NCBI GenBank assembly: GCA_023487865.1
Contig: JAMDBG010000013.1
Location: 1 to 11,320 of the forward strand
Direction: 5' to 3'
DNA length: 11,320 bases
DNA from: Deltaproteobacteria bacterium
GTDB lineage: Bacteria; Desulfobacterota; Syntrophia; Syntrophales; UBA5619
The notes below the pieces were generated by a model. That model saw nothing but the letters and a program-made list of their open reading frames with translations. It did no database searches and had not been told where the DNA came from. This document shows, piece by piece, positions 1 through 6,698 of the stretch (the stretch's first letter is position 1; each line of letters starts with the position of its first letter). Made by a program: the position numbers and the translations under genes.

Positions 1-1085
1 CAGCCCAGAGATGCCAGGACGAGAGCCAGAAGATCTACAGCCCGATGCAGACACAGCGGACGGAACGCCGGTCCGCCCAGGTCGGCCTGACCCAGCCCCT
101 CTTCACCTGGGGCCAGGTGAGCGCGGCAATCCGGGCGGCGAAGGTCGGCCTGCAGTCCGCCGAAGAGCAGCTGCGCGTCTACCAGCAGGCGGCCAAGCGC
201 GACGTCTCCGCCGCCTTTTACGATGTGCTCCTCGCCCGGGAGCTTCACGCCCTGGCGCTCCACAATCTCGAACAGAAGAAACGGCACCTGGAGGAGGCGA
301 GACGGAAGCTCCGGTCCGGTGTGGCTACCGATTACGACGTCCTGGCGGCGGAGGTGTCGGTGGAAAACGCCCGCCCCGAGACGATTCGGACGGAGAATCA
401 GATCCGCACCGCACGGGAGCGGCTGCGCTTCCTCCTTGCCATCGAGAACGGGGAGGTCGATGTGACCGGAAAGTTGGTGGCCGATCCTGCCCCCCACCGG
501 TCCTACGAGGAGGCCTTCGCACTGGCCCGCGAGAAACGGCCGGACCTCGCCGACATCCGCTACCGGATCGGCGTCTATCGGGAACTGGTCGTCCTGGCCG
601 GAGCGCAGGACAAGCCGCGCGTCGACTTGAAGGGGGCATACGGCTGGAACTATCTCGAACAGCCCGCGGTATACGGCGACGGTCCTTCCTGGAGCGTCGG
701 GATCCAGCTCAGCTATCCCTTCTTCGACGGCTTCCGCACCAAAGGCAGGGTGGCCCAGGCCGAGAGCGACCTTCGGCGGATCCAGATCGAAGAGGCAAAA
801 CAGATCAATGCGGTTGCCCTTGAAACCCGCGATGCGGTCAACGCCGTGCGGGAGTCGGAGGAGATCGTCCATTCCCTCTCCGGCACGGTAGGCCAGGCGG
901 AGCGGCTCCTGGTGATGGCGGAGAGGGGTTACGAGCTGGGGGTGAAGACCCGTCTGGAGGTCGAGGACGCCGAACTGAATCTCCGGCAGGCGAAAAGCAG
1001 CCTGAGCCGCGCCCACCGCGACACCCTCGTTGCCCGGGTCAACCTGGACTGGGTGACAGGGATCCTTGGGGAGGTGCAGAAATAA
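1..1085 (+). CDS. TolC-family outer membrane efflux protein, 5' end missing
   Basis: Outer-membrane channel/efflux component of the OEP (TolC) family, which normally forms a trimeric beta-barrel with a periplasmic helical tunnel and works with an inner-membrane pump and an adaptor. The frame is open from base 3 with no stop, so the gene starts before the window; 360 residues are visible, against roughly 420-480 for full-length members. Two diagnostic strand-to-helix repeats are present: QPLFTWGQ near visible residue 36 and SYPFFDGF about 200 residues later, each followed by long amphipathic helices rich in Ala, Glu and Arg (for example the EAKQINAVALETRDAVNAV stretch). The C-terminal helix ends NLDWVTGILGEVQK, as expected for the family. 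The ATG at 45 lies within this frame and is not the true start. A lipase gene follows after 13 bases on the same strand. No pump or adaptor is inside the window; they may lie upstream. The family call is firm; the substrate is unknown. Confidence 0.9.
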   Translation, partial: AQRCQDESQKIYSPMQTQRTERRSAQVGLTQPLFTWGQVSAAIRAAKVGLQSAEEQLRVYQQAAKRDVSAAFYDVLLARELHALALHNLEQKKRHLEEARRKLRSGVATDYDVLAAEVSVENARPETIRTENQIRTARERLRFLLAIENGEVDVTGKLVADPAPHRSYEEAFALAREKRPDLADIRYRIGVYRELVVLAGAQDKPRVDLKGAYGWNYLEQPAVYGDGPSWSVGIQLSYPFFDGFRTKGRVAQAESDLRRIQIEEAKQINAVALETRDAVNAVRESEEIVHSLSGTVGQAERLLVMAERGYELGVKTRLEVEDAELNLRQAKSSLSRAHRDTLVARVNLDWVTGILGEVQK

Positions 1086-1098
1086 GGGGGATGGGAAG

Positions 1099-1944
1099 AT
1101 GAAGCATCAGGAAGGGGTCTTCATGGGTGTCCGGAAGACGGCCCTCTATTACCAGGGCTGGCTGCCGGAAGGGGAGGTCAGGGCGGTCCTCCTTGTGGTT
1201 CACGGCCTGGCCGAGCACAGCGGGCGGTACATGAACCTTGTCCACCGCTTTGTTCCTCTCGGCTATGCTGTCTACGGCATCGATCACATCGGGCATGGGA
1301 GGTCCGAAGGCCGGCGGCTCCACGTGGAGAGCTTTGTCGATTATACCGAACCGCTTCGGACTTGCGCAGACATGGTCCGCTGCTGGCAGCCGGACAGGCC
1401 CATATTCCTGGTCGGGCACAGCATGGGAGGGCTGATCGGCGCCCTGCACCTGGTCGACCGCCAGGAGGCGCTGACCGGGGCGGTCCTGTCGGGTCCGGCA
1501 GTCAAGGCGCCCGGCGACATCCCGAAAACGGTCATTTTCATCGGGCGGATACTGTCCGTCCTGCTTCCCCGGCTGGGGATGGTGCGGCTGGAAGCGGAGG
1601 GGGTGAGCCGCGATCCGGCGGTGGTGAAGGCGTATCTTGCCGATCCGCTGGTCTGCCGGGGGAAGATGACGGCCCGGCTGGGTGCGGAGATGCTGAGGGC
1701 GATGGAGCGTGTCGGCGTCGAAGCGGACCGGATTCGTTTGCCGCTCCTGATCCTCCAGGGCGGCGCCGACCGCCTCGTCGATCCGTCCGGGGCCCGGCTA
1801 CTCTATGAAAAAGCCGCCTCACCCGACAAAAAGCTCATCGTCTACGAGGGCTTTTATCATGAAGTCTTCAACGAACCGGAACACGACCGGGTGCTCTCCG
1901 ATGTCGAGCAGTGGCTGGAGGGGCATCTTCCTCCCCGGAAATAG
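1099..1944 (+). CDS. Alpha/beta hydrolase, monoacylglycerol lipase type
   Basis: Serine hydrolase of the monoacylglycerol lipase / lysophospholipase (Hydrolase_4) family, predicted to cleave monoacylglycerols or similar acyl esters. The 281-residue protein has no signal peptide, so it is probably cytoplasmic or peripherally membrane-bound. Seen in the sequence: the oxyanion motif HGLAEHSGRY at residues 35-44, the nucleophile elbow GHSMGG with Ser108, Asp224 in GGADRLVDP and His254 in YEGFYHE. The Ser-Asp-His spacing of 116 and 30 residues is close to that of human MGLL. The start at 1099 gives the N-terminus MKHQEGVF, typical of the family. A longer in-frame start at 1066 would overlap the TolC gene, and the ATG at 1123, behind AGGAAGG, is an alternative. 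It probably shares a transcript with the TolC gene. A role in membrane lipid turnover is inference. Confidence 0.88.
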   Translation: MKHQEGVFMGVRKTALYYQGWLPEGEVRAVLLVVHGLAEHSGRYMNLVHRFVPLGYAVYGIDHIGHGRSEGRRLHVESFVDYTEPLRTCADMVRCWQPDRPIFLVGHSMGGLIGALHLVDRQEALTGAVLSGPAVKAPGDIPKTVIFIGRILSVLLPRLGMVRLEAEGVSRDPAVVKAYLADPLVCRGKMTARLGAEMLRAMERVGVEADRIRLPLLILQGGADRLVDPSGARLLYEKAASPDKKLIVYEGFYHEVFNEPEHDRVLSDVEQWLEGHLPPRK

Positions 1945-1948
1945 CCTT

Positions 1949-1977
1949 GCGGCGTTTCTGCACGCTTCCGCGGTTTT
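1949..1977 (+). terminator. Possible weak intrinsic terminator after the lipase
   Basis: Four bases after the lipase stop codon, GCGG (1949-1952) pairs with CCGC (1968-1971) and CGT with ACG inside it, leaving a 3-base bulge; GGTTTTATT follows. The stem is short and imperfect and the T-tract is broken by GG, so it is only a candidate. It sits between convergent genes, where a terminator is expected. Confidence 0.3.
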
Positions 1978-2022
1978 ATTCCTCACGTCCATCGCCGGGA
2001 ACACCGATCCAGTGCCGGCGGG

Positions 2023-2736
2023 CTATTTCACCGTATATCCGCGGCCGTCCAGGCAGGCGCTCATCGCCCGCTGATAGTCGGCGCGCTTCTGGCCCTTCTG
2101 CTCTTCGGGTATGACGCCCGGAGATTGCGTCGGGTCGAAGCCGGTCTGGCTCACGGCCCAGCTGTGGCACTCATAACGATCCGCCGCCTGCTGCTCCTGG
2201 CTTTGGTTCTGGCGCGGATAGATGAACAGCTGGTCTACCGGAGGCAGCGAAGAGGCCGGGGGCGGCGTCTGGCTGATGTTCTCCTGCGGCGGGTCAACGA
2301 CCATATAGCCGTCTCCCCTGTTCACGTAATAGACTTCGTTGGCATAGTAGTAAGGCCTGCCGCCGACCCATATCGTCGCGTAGTAGGGGGGCAGGAAAGG
2401 AATGAACAGGCCGATCGGGGGTGCAGCGATCACAAAGCGCGGCCCCTGGGGGCGATACCAGACGCCTCCGGAGAAGTAAAATCGCGAGCCGCCGTGCACG
2501 ACCACCCGGTGTTCGCGCGGCAGGACCCTGACGACATGGCCGCGGGCCGGATAGACGCGGTTATGGTAATAACGGGTGTCATGGAATTCGCGCTGACGGG
2601 TAACGCCCCGTTCCACTCGTCTGTCCTCACGCGGCGCCGCCTGAGCCGACTGCGCGAAGCCCAGCAGCATGAGCCCCGAAAAAAGGACCAGCATCAGACC
2701 GATAAGGTATCTATTCGTATGGTGAATGTGGGTCAT
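2023..2736 (-). CDS. DUF6515-like exported protein with C-terminal cysteine module
   Basis: A secreted or periplasmic protein of unknown function, 237 residues. A signal peptide is clear: a basic/histidine-rich start, a hydrophobic core at about residues 11-28 (LIGLMLVLFSGLMLLGFA) and a probable cut after SAQA near residue 33. The middle (about 50-150) is rich in Tyr, Pro, Arg and Val, with RFYFSGGVWYRPQG and a proline-flanked hydrophobic segment PPIGLFIPFLPPYYATIWVGGRPYYY; this resembles DUF6515-type proteins. The C-terminal part (about 168-237) carries YPRQNQSQEQQ, DRYECHSWAVSQTGFDP and YQRAMSACLDGRGYTVK. Its two cysteines (190 and 228) could pair. The same module occurs in the neighbouring lipoprotein. 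The start at 2736 is chosen because AGGAGGT lies 7-8 bases before it; the ATG at 2742 is too close to that site. It is the second gene of a probable operon, 55 bases after the lipoprotein gene. Confidence 0.8.
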   Translation of the reverse strand: MTHIHHTNRYLIGLMLVLFSGLMLLGFAQSAQAAPREDRRVERGVTRQREFHDTRYYHNRVYPARGHVVRVLPREHRVVVHGGSRFYFSGGVWYRPQGPRFVIAAPPIGLFIPFLPPYYATIWVGGRPYYYANEVYYVNRGDGYMVVDPPQENISQTPPPASSLPPVDQLFIYPRQNQSQEQQAADRYECHSWAVSQTGFDPTQSPGVIPEEQKGQKRADYQRAMSACLDGRGYTVK

Positions 2737-2791
2737 GACCATTACCTCCTCTATAGAGTGTAAATCGTGTCCTGCAGATGACGGATCATCT

Positions 2792-3415
2792 TCAGCGCAC
2801 GCTGTAGCCTCTTCCCTCCATGCAGGCGGACATCGCCCGCCTGAAACCGTCGACCTTTGCGTCAAGCTGGGCGTCGCGGACCCTGCTTCTGGCGTTGTAA
2901 GCCTCTTCCTGCTGCCGGGCGGATTCCATCCTTGCCGAATCCGATACGGCCCCGGCCACAGCCCCGCTGGACGCGCCGATCAAGGCGCCCTGCGCGGCGT
3001 GCCTCGGTCCGCCGATCAGCGCCCCCAGAACGGCACCGGCGATCGCCAGGGTGGCGGTATCATGCCCGGGCGGAGGCATCGGCACGACCCTGACGCGCTG
3101 ATTCGTCGGGATTTCCGACTGCCCCGGATCGAATCCGGTCTGTTTTACCGCCCAGTTGTAACACTCGTAGTGGTCGCGGGATTGCTGTTCGTTCGTCTGG
3201 CCCGACTTCGGGTAAAAATAGAGCTGGGTAAGGGGAGGTCTGGGTCTCTCAATAGCCGCTTCGGATTCGTATGGTGAATCCGCCCTGTAAGACGCCGGAT
3301 AGCATGCAGCCAATACGAGGACACCCGGGAGAAGAATGAGCCAAACACAGACCTGCGATACCCTCCGTCCGCGACGACGGTCGCCACTTCTTTTCTTGCC
3401 GTCCGTAACCATCAT
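2792..3415 (-). CDS. Glycine-zipper lipoprotein with split cysteine module
   Basis: A 207-residue predicted lipoprotein of unknown function. A basic N-terminus (KKRSGDRRRGRR) leads into a hydrophobic stretch and the lipobox LAAC, with the lipidated Cys at 38. Residues 63-100 hold YFYPKSGQTNEQQ and DHYECYNWAVKQTGFDP. A glycine/alanine-zipper segment with regular G-x3-G spacing follows at about 124-157 (AIAGAVLGALIGG, QGALIGASSGAVAGAV). A charged, probably helical linker (160-190) leads to FRRAMSACMEGRGYSVR at the C-terminus. The flanking parts match the C-terminus of the next gene, so the zipper lies inside a conserved module; Cys85 and Cys198 correspond to its Cys190 and Cys228. Glycine zippers in such proteins usually pack in or against the outer membrane. 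The start is one of two adjacent ATGs (3415 or 3412) behind AGGAG. It is the first gene of a two-gene minus-strand operon. Confidence 0.82.
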   Translation of the reverse strand: MMVTDGKKRSGDRRRGRRVSQVCVWLILLPGVLVLAACYPASYRADSPYESEAAIERPRPPLTQLYFYPKSGQTNEQQSRDHYECYNWAVKQTGFDPGQSEIPTNQRVRVVPMPPPGHDTATLAIAGAVLGALIGGPRHAAQGALIGASSGAVAGAVSDSARMESARQQEEAYNARSRVRDAQLDAKVDGFRRAMSACMEGRGYSVR

Positions 3416-3450
3416 CTATTCTCCTATGCCAATAAATACAGCTGACTCCC

Positions 3451-3479
3451 CCGATATGAATTTTGCAGCTGCCGATATG
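3451..3479 (-). promoter_or_regulatory. Direct repeats CCGATATG, possible regulator sites
   Basis: Two exact copies of CCGATATG (3451-3458 and 3472-3479) are 21 bases apart, about two helical turns, and lie roughly 36-64 bases upstream of the lipoprotein start codon. CAGCTG also occurs twice (3439 and 3466). Read on the minus strand the sites are CATATCGG. The same octamer lies upstream of htpX at 9068-9075. Function as regulator binding sites is inference. Confidence 0.4.
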
Positions 3480-3734
3480 TATTAAAAGCAAGGAATATGC
3501 CTACTATTTCATATAACACGATATCCTAGGGAATTTAAGTGGATAGTTTGGTCTTTCCGGATATCAGGAGCAGTTCACGCGGGCGGGATATGGCTAATTA
3601 ATATCCATTTGTCATATTCACTTGTGAAGAAAGTATCCACTTGGGATTATATCCCCCGTTTCCTTTACTTTCACACAAATAATGAGCCCTTCGGTCACGG
3701 ATGTCAATGGAGAAGATCGTCGACAAAATATCTC

Positions 3735-3762
3735 TTGACTGCGGTGAATTCACGTTTATAAT
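3735..3762 (+). promoter_or_regulatory. Sigma70-type promoter of the Yip1 gene
   Basis: TTGACT (3735-3740) and a perfect TATAAT (3757-3762) are separated by 16 bases. This gives a predicted transcription start near 3769 and a leader of about 50 bases before the ATG at 3821. The match to consensus is 11 of 12 bases. Confidence 0.75.
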
Positions 3763-3779
3763 CGATAACCAATCGATTA
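3759..3779. promoter_or_regulatory. Inverted repeat over the -10 box and start site, operator candidate
   Basis: TAATCGAT (3759-3766) and ATCGATTA (3772-3779) form a perfect 8-base inverted repeat around AACCA. It overlaps the last four bases of the -10 box and spans the predicted transcription start, a placement typical of a repressor operator. A short RNA hairpin in the leader is another reading, although the left arm lies at or before the start site. Confidence 0.5.
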
Positions 3780-3820
3780 AAAAGTAGAATTGTCCGGAAT
3801 CCTGCAAAAAGGAGGTCAAA

Positions 3821-4402
3821 ATGAACATCGTTGAACGGGTAAAAAAGATACTGCTGGAGCCGAAAAATGAGTGGGAGGTCATCGCCCGCGAAACCACAAA
3901 CACTGCGGAGCTGTATAAAGGCTATATCATGCCCCTGGCGGCCATCGGGCCTGTGGCGTCCATTATCGGGATGTCCATCGTGGGCATGAGCCTGCCAATG
4001 GCAGGAACATTCCGCCTGCCGCTGACAAGCTCCATCGGTTCCGCCGTTGTGCAGTATGTTCTGAGCCTGGTCGGCGTGTATGTACTGGCTCTGATTGTCG
4101 ACTTTCTGGCCCCCACCTTCTCCGGGGAAAAGAACAGCAGCCAGGCGCTCAAACTGGCGGCGTATTCCTATACCGCAGGATGGCTGGCCGGGATTTTTGC
4201 GATCATTCCTTCCCTCGGTTTTTTGATGATCCTGGGCTTGTATGGTTTGTATCTGATTTACACGGGGATTCCCGTTCTGATGAAGGCACCCCGGGAAAAG
4301 GCCCTGGGGTATACCGCTACGGTGGTGATCGCCGCCATCATCATTTCAGTGATCATCGGCTGGATTTCTCATCTCCTCATTCCCTACCCCATGCCAAGGT
4401 GA
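3821..4402 (+). CDS. Yip1-family integral membrane protein
   Basis: A 193-residue inner-membrane protein of the YIP1 family (PF04893 type). The bacterial members have no well-defined biochemical role. The soluble N-terminus MNIVERVKKILLEPKNEWEVIA has the family signature, a short amphipathic helix with a P-x-x-x-W-x-x-I pattern. Five hydrophobic segments follow, at about residues 35-58, 73-98, 113-129, 131-153 and 163-188. The third is preceded by the polar loop SGEKNSSQALKLAAYSYT, also typical of the family. The start is well set by AAGGAGGT five bases before the ATG, and the gene has a strong promoter with a dyad. It stands alone on the plus strand and converges on the reductase gene with a 16-base gap, in which I see no terminator. 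Function unknown. Confidence 0.88.
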   Translation: MNIVERVKKILLEPKNEWEVIARETTNTAELYKGYIMPLAAIGPVASIIGMSIVGMSLPMAGTFRLPLTSSIGSAVVQYVLSLVGVYVLALIVDFLAPTFSGEKNSSQALKLAAYSYTAGWLAGIFAIIPSLGFLMILGLYGLYLIYTGIPVLMKAPREKALGYTATVVIAAIIISVIIGWISHLLIPYPMPR

Positions 4403-4418
4403 GAATGTCCGCGTCCGT

Positions 4419-6113
4419 TCACGAGCGGCACCCTGCGCCGTTTCCCGTCTCGTTTCGCGCCGCCTGTGCGGGTGGGCAATTGGTGTAATGGCAAAAAGAG
4501 AGATAGCCGCCGGAAAGATTCGCCAGCCGCTCAAAGCCGGACTGCTTTAGGATGCGGTAGGCCGCGTAGGAGCGAACGCCGGTCCGGCAGGCGATGACAA
4601 GATGACGATCCCGCGGGAGTTCGTGGATTCTTTTGCGCAGCTCGTCCAGGGGGATGTGGATCGAGTTCGGGATGCGGCCCGCCCGGACTTCCTCATCGGT
4701 CCGCACATCCAGGAAAAGGAAATTTTCCATCGCCATGGCCTGGTCATAGGTCACCGACTCCACCAGACCCTTCAATAGGTTGCTGCCCGTAAAGCCCGCC
4801 ATGTTGACCGGGTCCTTGGCGGAACCGAAAGGCGGCGCATAAGCGAGTTCCAGCTCCTCCAGGTCAAACACGGTCATCCCCGCCCGGATCGCCGTGGCGA
4901 TCACATCGATTCTTTTGTCGGCGCCGTCCGTCCCGATGCACTGCGCCCCAAGTATCCTCCCTCCCGGCACTTCAAACAGGAGTTTCAAGGAGATCATCGC
5001 GGCGCCGGGATAATATCCGGCATGACTCAGGGGGTGAAGGTGGATGGCCTGATAGGGGAGGTTATTTTTCCTGGCCGTTTTTTCATTGAGCCCCGTAGAA
5101 GCCGCCTGCAGATCAAAGACCTTGACGATGGACGTTCCCAGCGATCCCGGATAAAGGGAAGGATGACCGCATATATTGTTGGCAGCAATGCGGGCCTGCT
5201 TGTTGGCCGGACCCGCCAGCGGAACAAGCACCTGCATCCCCCCCACCAGGTGGGTGGTCTCCACGGCATCGCCGACGGCATAGATAAACGGATCGCTGGT
5301 CTTCATCCCCGCATCGACGGCAATGCCACCGGTGGGGCCGATCTTCAGCCCCGCCTCCTTGGCCAGTCGGGTTTCGGGCCTCACCCCCGCGGCGCTGACC
5401 ACCAGGTCGGCGTCCAGTTCGATCCCGGAATTCAGAACCACTTTGCCCTGCGTATCGCCGACGATCTTCTTCACGCCGTCGGAGAGGCGGAGGCAAATCC
5501 CGCCACCGGCGAGCCGGGCCTGGATGATATTGGCCATCTCCGGATCGAAGGGCATCATGACCTGATCGAGCATCTCGACAAGGTGTGTCTTGATTCCCCT
5601 GGCGATTAGGTTCTCCGCTATCTCCACCCCGATGAATCCCCCGCCGATGACCACCGCCTCCTTTACCGGCTGATTTTCGATCCGGGCAATGATGGCGTCC
5701 ATGCCGGGGATGTCGTAGAGGCTCATGAACATTGCGGCGGCGCTTCCCTCGATCGGCGGGACCAAAGGATAGGCCCCGGGCGACAGGATCAGGTAGTCGT
5801 AGGATTCCGAGTACCCCTCGCCCGTCTTGCGGTTTTGGACCTTCAAGAGCTTGTGCCGGGCATCGATGGCGAGAATCTCATTGCCTGTCCGGACCTCGAC
5901 CCGAAAACGGGACCAGAAACGTTCCGGCGTCTGCAGGAGCAGGCTGCCGCGCTCTTTGATCTGACCGGAAATGTGGTAGGGGAGACCGCAATTGGCAAAG
6001 GAGATGTAATCGCCCCTCTCGAACAGAATAATCTCTGCCGTTTCGTCGAGTCGTCTCAGCCGCGCGGCGGCCGTGGCGCCGCCGGCCACCCCGCCGATGA
6101 TGCAAACCTTCAT
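4419..6113 (-). CDS. CoA-disulfide reductase / rhodanese fusion (CoADR-RHD, Npsr-like)
   Basis: FAD- and NAD(P)H-dependent reductase of the pyridine nucleotide-disulfide family fused to a C-terminal rhodanese domain, 564 residues. Characterised relatives reduce CoA disulfide or CoA persulfide, or act as NADH-dependent persulfide/polysulfide reductases. Seen: an N-terminal FAD-binding glycine motif GGVAGG (7-12), the redox cysteine Cys42 in SFANCGLPYHISG, the NAD(P)H-binding GGGFIG (157-162), the second FAD motif YAVGDA (278-283), and dimerisation-domain tyrosines in HAGYYPG (367-368) and AYAPPFG (425). The rhodanese domain spans about 455-540 with the active loop CRTGVRS, Cys509. The tail after the last strand carries two further cysteines (541 and 546) in FCHYTNC. 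The start at 6113 is preceded by AAGGA. It lies 17 bases after the nitroreductase gene, so the two are probably one transcript. A role in elemental sulfur/persulfide metabolism or CoA redox balance is inferred from the family. Confidence 0.92.
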   Translation of the reverse strand: MKVCIIGGVAGGATAAARLRRLDETAEIILFERGDYISFANCGLPYHISGQIKERGSLLLQTPERFWSRFRVEVRTGNEILAIDARHKLLKVQNRKTGEGYSESYDYLILSPGAYPLVPPIEGSAAAMFMSLYDIPGMDAIIARIENQPVKEAVVIGGGFIGVEIAENLIARGIKTHLVEMLDQVMMPFDPEMANIIQARLAGGGICLRLSDGVKKIVGDTQGKVVLNSGIELDADLVVSAAGVRPETRLAKEAGLKIGPTGGIAVDAGMKTSDPFIYAVGDAVETTHLVGGMQVLVPLAGPANKQARIAANNICGHPSLYPGSLGTSIVKVFDLQAASTGLNEKTARKNNLPYQAIHLHPLSHAGYYPGAAMISLKLLFEVPGGRILGAQCIGTDGADKRIDVIATAIRAGMTVFDLEELELAYAPPFGSAKDPVNMAGFTGSNLLKGLVESVTYDQAMAMENFLFLDVRTDEEVRAGRIPNSIHIPLDELRKRIHELPRDRHLVIACRTGVRSYAAYRILKQSGFERLANLSGGYLSFCHYTNCPPAQAARNETGNGAGCRS

Positions 6114-6130
6114 GATGGATTCCTTCGGGA

Positions 6131-6667
6131 TCAGGCCTTTTTGCTGCCGTAACGGTTATAGCTGACCTTGTCGAAACGGAGTTCTTCCTTTTTGTAGGGG
6201 ACCATCTCCTCGCCGGGATACCCGACGGCGATGATGCACTGGACGGTCAGGTTCACGGGAAGGCCCAGGAGTTCGGCGATATACTGCGTCGAGGTCTTGC
6301 CTTCGCTGAAACTATTCCCCTTCATCTGCGCCCAGCGGCTTCCCAGTCCCAGTGCGTGGGCCGCATACTGCATGGTGACTGCCACGATGGAGCAGTCCTC
6401 AACCCACAGTCCGGAAACGGACGGATCCGCGCATACGACGACGGCAGCCGGGGCATCCTTGAGAAAGGCGGCCCCTACGGGCTTCGCCATGGAAAGTTTT
6501 TCCAGGAGGGCCTTGTCCGTGACCACAACAAATTCCCAGGGCCTTGCAGCCCTTCCGGTGGGGGCACGGAGGGCCGCTTCGATGATCGCATCGATCTTCG
6601 CCGCCTCCACCGGCCGGTTGGCATACACCTTTACACTCCTTCTTTTTTCCACCAGTTCGTTAAACAT
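6131..6667 (-). CDS. Nitroreductase-family flavoprotein
   Basis: A 178-residue FMN-dependent oxidoreductase of the nitroreductase fold, near the short end of the family. Seen: the phosphate-binding start EKRRSVKVY (residues 7-15), the conserved APTGRAARPWEFVVV segment (35-49), the central helix region EDCSIVAVTMQYAAHALGLGSRW (90-112) and the C-terminal VGYPGEE loop (148-154) followed by a basic tail. Such enzymes use NAD(P)H to reduce nitroaromatics, quinones or flavins; the natural substrate cannot be read from the sequence. AAAGGAG precedes the ATG. It is followed after 17 bases by the CoA-disulfide reductase gene, so a shared flavin/thiol redox role is plausible. The hydrolase gene ends 31 bases upstream, and the whole set may be co-transcribed. 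Confidence 0.9.
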   Translation of the reverse strand: MFNELVEKRRSVKVYANRPVEAAKIDAIIEAALRAPTGRAARPWEFVVVTDKALLEKLSMAKPVGAAFLKDAPAAVVVCADPSVSGLWVEDCSIVAVTMQYAAHALGLGSRWAQMKGNSFSEGKTSTQYIAELLGLPVNLTVQCIIAVGYPGEEMVPYKKEELRFDKVSYNRYGSKKA

Positions 6668-6698
6668 TCCCGCTCCTTTCTATTTACAATTTGAATGA

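Larger units (their letters stand above)
3416..3820. other. AT-rich divergent intergenic region, 405 bases
   Basis: This stretch separates the minus-strand lipoprotein operon from the plus-strand Yip1 gene and is clearly more AT-rich than its surroundings. It holds the Yip1 promoter and dyad near its right end and two CCGATATG direct repeats near its left end. The middle has several loosely related ATATCC/GGATAT words (around 3520, 3559, 3586, 3601, 3650), including GGGAT-tat-ATCCC at 3643-3655 and two CACTTG copies 19 bases apart (3619 and 3638). I see no protein-coding gene, tRNA or riboswitch here, and no convincing sigma70 promoter for the minus-strand operon. Confidence 0.6.

Noticed and set aside
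11..823. Long plus-strand frame of 270 codons in the TolC region
   Set aside because: It is the +2 frame of the TolC gene in GC-rich DNA; the product is Arg/Gly/Pro-rich with no domain, while the competing frame has clear OEP repeats.
1945..2022. Minus-strand hairpin GCCGG...CCGGC after the DUF6515-like gene as a terminator
   Set aside because: The loop is about 16 bases and no T-tract follows on the minus strand.
2749..2758. CTCTATAGAG palindrome just before the DUF6515-like gene
   Set aside because: A 10-base palindrome is short; it partly overlaps the ribosome-binding site and could be chance.
2125..2763. Plus-strand frame of 212 codons opposite the DUF6515-like gene
   Set aside because: The minus-strand frame has a signal peptide, a strong ribosome-binding site and a module shared with its neighbour; this one has none.
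3598..3903. Minus-strand frame of 101 codons across the intergenic region and the Yip1 start
   Set aside because: It runs antisense over the Yip1 promoter and start and has no recognised domain or ribosome-binding site.
5022..5609. Plus-strand frame of 195 codons inside the reductase gene
   Set aside because: It is antisense to well-conserved FAD/NAD-binding sequence; the His/Gly/Asp-rich product matches no family I know.
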